NCBI GenBank assembly: GCA_023248415.1
Contig: JAHFEP010000083.1
Coordinates: forward strand, 1-7,659
Source of the DNA: Nitrospirota bacterium
GTDB taxonomy: Bacteria; Nitrospirota; CAKKRA01; 9FT-COMBO-42-15
Direction of reading: 5' to 3'
Length of the DNA stretch: 7,659 nucleotides
Shown: positions 5,782 through 7,659 of the stretch, piece after piece
Layout: every line of letters begins with the position of its first letter
How positions within the stretch are numbered: position 1 is the stretch's first letter
Translations under genes and position numbers: made by a program
The notes under the pieces: model-generated
What the model saw: the letters and a program-made list of their open reading frames with translations, nothing else
What the model was told of the DNA's origin: nothing
Database searches by the model: none

Positions 5782-7008
5782 CAAAAGATAAAGTTAGAAA
5801 GATTGGTAGCCGCAGGCTTTAGCCTGCGAATCCACAGATTGCTTCAGCTTTGTTTCGCAATGACAACAATAATAATCATGCTTCTTTTCATAAACGGTAC
5901 CGCCATGGCAGAAGGTGACCCGGATATGGATCCTGTCCTTGCTCCTTTACCGGCACATCCGCCTATTCCAACGGATAACCCTTCTGGCAAAAATGTATAT
6001 CCATCAAAAAGGGATGCAAAGCAGGAATTGGGGTATCTCCTGTTCTTTGACCCAAAGCTATCAGGCGATGCAGGCATAAGCTGTGCCGACTGCCACGACC
6101 CAAAGATGGGTTGGGGATTTTCAGACCCGATTAGCAGGGGCTATCCAGGAGCTGTGCACTGGAGGAATTCGCAGACAGCGGTCAATTCAGGATATTGGAA
6201 TAAGATATTCTGGGAAGGCGGCACCACAAGCCTTGAGTCCCAGGCGCCTGCAGCAGCAGAAGGCGCAGTTGCCGGGAACGGTTCAAAGGATATGATGGAG
6301 TCCCGCTTAAGATTTACCCCTGAGTATGTAAAGAGATTTAAAGAGGTCTATGGTTCAGAGTGGCCTCTTATAGAAGATGGCTATGGAGCAATTGCTGCAT
6401 TTGAGAGATATCTATCCCAGCCTGATACACCTTTTGATAAATTTATGAAGGGTGATAAGAATGCCATTTCTGAGAAGGCAAAAAAGGGACTGGAATCATT
6501 CAAGGGAAAGGCAAACTGCATTGAATGCCATAATGGCCAGATGCTTACTGATGAAAAGTTTTATGACCTCGGCGTTCCTGACCCTCCTGAATTTGAGGAG
6601 AATGGCATACAGCAGGTAACTTTTAGATATCAGCTTTATGCAAAGGGTTCTGCAGAGGAGATATACAGGAATTACAAGTCTGACCCCGGTATATACTTTA
6701 AACAAAAGAGGCTTGAGGACAGGGGCAAGTTCAGGACCGCCACACTCAGATATACAAAATATACAGCGCCTTATATGCATAATGGGACAATGTTTACACT
6801 TGAAGAGGTAATAGACTTCTATGACAAAGGCGGCGGCGCAGACAGATGGGGGAACAAGACTAAGATAATGAAACCGCTCAATCTCACAAAAGAGGAGAAA
6901 GAAAATCTGAAGGAGTTTCTGCTTACTTTAAGCGGTGAGGAAATAAAATTGCCTGTTCCTAAGGTGCCTGATTATGCGCCAATGGCTGACTGGCAGCCGA
7001 AGAAGTGA
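5779..7008 (+). CDS. Second di-heme cytochrome c peroxidase family protein, IdrP-type by context
   Basis: The product has 409 residues from ATG 5779. The long N-terminus (about 45 residues) contains a hydrophobic core TTIIIMLLFING and a cleavage site near TAMA, so it is exported. Residues about 10-28 of the pre-sequence are encoded by repeat DNA (5811-5861), lengthening the n-region abnormally. Heme motifs are SCADCH (C102, C105, H106) and NCIECH (C247, C250, H251). YMHNG with M333 gives the high-potential heme ligand, as in peroxidases rather than MauG. It is clearly a paralogue of the preceding gene (shared LFFD-LSGDA, YPG-HWRN, KYTAPYMHNG) but well diverged, for example FWEGGTTSLESQAP here versus GWDGRLDDLDD there, so the pair is old and probably works as two distinct subunits. 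In known iodate reductase loci two such proteins (IdrP1, IdrP2) accompany IdrAB and are proposed to remove H2O2; which one this is cannot be told. Confidence 0.9.
   Translation: MQKIKLERLVAAGFSLRIHRLLQLCFAMTTIIIMLLFINGTAMAEGDPDMDPVLAPLPAHPPIPTDNPSGKNVYPSKRDAKQELGYLLFFDPKLSGDAGISCADCHDPKMGWGFSDPISRGYPGAVHWRNSQTAVNSGYWNKIFWEGGTTSLESQAPAAAEGAVAGNGSKDMMESRLRFTPEYVKRFKEVYGSEWPLIEDGYGAIAAFERYLSQPDTPFDKFMKGDKNAISEKAKKGLESFKGKANCIECHNGQMLTDEKFYDLGVPDPPEFEENGIQQVTFRYQLYAKGSAEEIYRNYKSDPGIYFKQKRLEDRGKFRTATLRYTKYTAPYMHNGTMFTLEEVIDFYDKGGGADRWGNKTKIMKPLNLTKEEKENLKEFLLTLSGEEIKLPVPKVPDYAPMADWQPKK
5811..5828. repeat. Perfect palindrome (REP-like) inside the second peroxidase signal region
   Basis: CGCAGGCTTTAGCCTGCG has 8-bp arms (5811-5818 and 5821-5828) around TT. 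It is translated in frame as part of AAGFSLRI. Hairpins of exactly this kind occur as dispersed repeats in some environmental bacterial genomes. A coding constraint for it in a signal peptide n-region is implausible, so insertion of a repeat is the simplest explanation. Confidence 0.75.
5838..5861. repeat. Second repeat unit, ATTGC...GCAAT, in the same signal region
   Basis: ATTGC (5838-5842) and GCAAT (5857-5861) bracket a 14-nt interior. The surrounding text (AGATTGCTTC, TCGCAATGAC) resembles a common bacterial intergenic repeat. It adjoins the 5811-5828 palindrome and is translated as RLLQLCFAM, just before the hydrophobic core of the signal peptide. The two together appear to be one composite element of roughly 55-60 nt, kept in frame. 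Confidence 0.55.
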
Positions 7009-7013
7009 ACACA

Positions 7014-7100
7014 GATTACACAGATTTAAAAAATCAAGATTGCACAGATTTAAGCACATCTTTAATCGGTGTAATCGTCTTTCAAAATCTGTGTAATCAT
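7014..7100. repeat. Imperfect palindromic repeat element, ATCTGTGTAATC family, upstream of the Rieske gene
   Basis: GATTACACAGATTT (7014-7027) is repeated almost exactly at 7038-7051 (13 of 14) and is a perfect inverted complement of AAATCTGTGTAATC (7085-7098). A partial GTGTAATC lies at 7069-7076. The whole forms a nested hairpin filling nearly all of the 114-nt gap after the second peroxidase. It belongs to the same family as 3772-3806. No promoter or terminator with a T run is evident, so the Rieske gene is probably read from the upstream operon. Confidence 0.75.
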
Positions 7101-7122
7101 TTCAAAAAGGGAGGTGAATTTA

Positions 7123-7659
7123 ATGGAAGAAGCCAATAAGAAAGAAAAAGGATGTTTAATAAACTGCTTGACAACAAGACGCCAATTTCTTCTTGCAAGT
7201 GGAATTACAACAGCAACAATTCTTCTTACAGGCATACCCGGTTTTGGGACAAAAGAGGTAGAGGCAGTTGTATCTAAATATCCGAGGCTAAAGATAGGAA
7301 AGCTGAGCGCCTTGAAAAAGGATGCGCCCATAACCTTTAACTACCCGACAAAGGATATTACAAACATGCTTGTGAAATTAGGCGTCCCTGCAGGCGGCGG
7401 CATTGGGCAGGGCAAAGATGTGGTTGCCTTTAATCCTATATGCACACACATGGGCGGAAATCTGGCAAATGCATATAAGGCAGAGCACAAGGTGCTTGGG
7501 CAATGCCCGTTTCATCTGAGCACCTTTGACCTTACAAGACACGGAATGATTATAAGCGGCCATGCAACAGAGAGCCTGCCGCAGGTTCAGCTTGAGCTTG
7601 TGGGTGACGATATTTATGCAACAGCGGTTATAGGGTTGGTTTACGGGAGAAATAGCAAT
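7123..7659 (+). CDS. idrB: Tat-exported Rieske [2Fe-2S] subunit of arsenite/iodate oxidoreductase family (AioB/IdrB), 3' end beyond window
   Basis: The start is ATG 7123, after GGGAGGTGA. The visible 179 codons have no stop. Residues 17-24 (TTRRQFLL) followed by a hydrophobic stretch form a Tat signal, expected for a subunit exported folded with its molybdoenzyme partner. The Rieske cluster ligands are C107 and H109 (CTHMGG) and C128 and H131 (CPFHLSTFD). Both cysteines that form a disulfide in bc1-type Rieske proteins are replaced (G112, F130), as reported for some AioB proteins. The C-terminal pattern SGHATESLPQ...GLVYGRNSN is typical of the AioB group, which also contains IdrB. Two di-heme peroxidases directly upstream point to iodate reductase (idrB) rather than arsenite oxidase (aioB). 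The molybdopterin catalytic subunit should follow just outside the window. The Rieske/AioB-group assignment is strong; the idrB choice rests on context. Confidence 0.8.
   Translation, partial: MEEANKKEKGCLINCLTTRRQFLLASGITTATILLTGIPGFGTKEVEAVVSKYPRLKIGKLSALKKDAPITFNYPTKDITNMLVKLGVPAGGGIGQGKDVVAFNPICTHMGGNLANAYKAEHKVLGQCPFHLSTFDLTRHGMIISGHATESLPQVQLELVGDDIYATAVIGLVYGRNSN

Noticed and set aside
5860..5862. Alternative ATG start for the second peroxidase, excluding the repeat-encoded residues
   Set aside because: It would leave a normal-looking short signal peptide, but it has no Shine-Dalgarno, whereas ATG 5779 has one and overlaps the preceding stop codon. It remains a minor possibility.
7009..7122. 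Separate promoter for the Rieske gene
   Set aside because: No GG-N10-GC sigma-54 motif or convincing -35/-10 pair was found; the gap is almost entirely the palindromic repeat.
7123..7659. Rieske subunit of a cytochrome bc1/b6f complex
   Set aside because: It lacks the CTHLGC/CPCHGS disulfide cysteines, has the AioB-type ATESLPQ and GLVYGRNSN patterns, and no cytochrome b gene is nearby.

Overview
The window is a single-strand (+) gene block from a bacterium with moderately AT-rich DNA. The two-component genes, tandem di-heme peroxidases and many short dispersed palindromic repeats would suit an environmental Nitrospirota- or Desulfobacterota-type lineage. This placement is a weak inference because no phylogenetic marker is present.

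Layout: positions 1-2055 hold the 3' part of a membrane sensor histidine kinase (Cache-like sensor, TM, HAMP, PAS, HisKA, HATPase). It is followed after 26 nt by its NtrC-class, sigma-54-activating response regulator (2082-3500). A 329-nt AT-rich regulatory region (3501-3829) comes next. It carries three CTTACCA half-sites spaced exactly 20 bp apart, the first of them part of a 9-bp-arm dyad, and about 150-200 bp downstream a good -24/-12 (sigma-54) promoter, TGGTATATGTCTTGCA. After it come a secreted cupredoxin-like protein (3830-4585), two different secreted di-heme cytochrome c peroxidase family proteins (4649-5779 and 5779-7008, overlapping as TGATG), and a Tat-exported Rieske protein of the arsenite oxidase small-subunit type (7123 to the window end, still open).

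Interpretation: two di-heme peroxidases beside an AioB-like Rieske protein is the signature of the iodate reductase locus idrABP1P2 (IdrA molybdoenzyme, IdrB Rieske, IdrP1/P2 peroxidases). The catalytic molybdopterin subunit would be expected just past position 7659 and is not visible. Arsenite oxidase (aioBA, also commonly controlled by a sigma-54 two-component pair) is the main alternative. What looks new is the arrangement: P-P-B order, an added cupredoxin, and an adjacent kinase/sigma-54 activator pair that plausibly switches the operon on through the 3709-3724 promoter. Proposed working: the kinase senses a periplasmic signal and phosphorylates the activator, which binds the CTTACCA array and drives sigma-54 transcription of cupredoxin-peroxidase-peroxidase-Rieske(-molybdoenzyme), forming a periplasmic redox chain.

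A second theme is dispersed repeats. At least five repeat types sit at gene junctions, and two lie in frame inside genes: one in the activator's inter-domain linker and one in the signal-peptide region of the second peroxidase.
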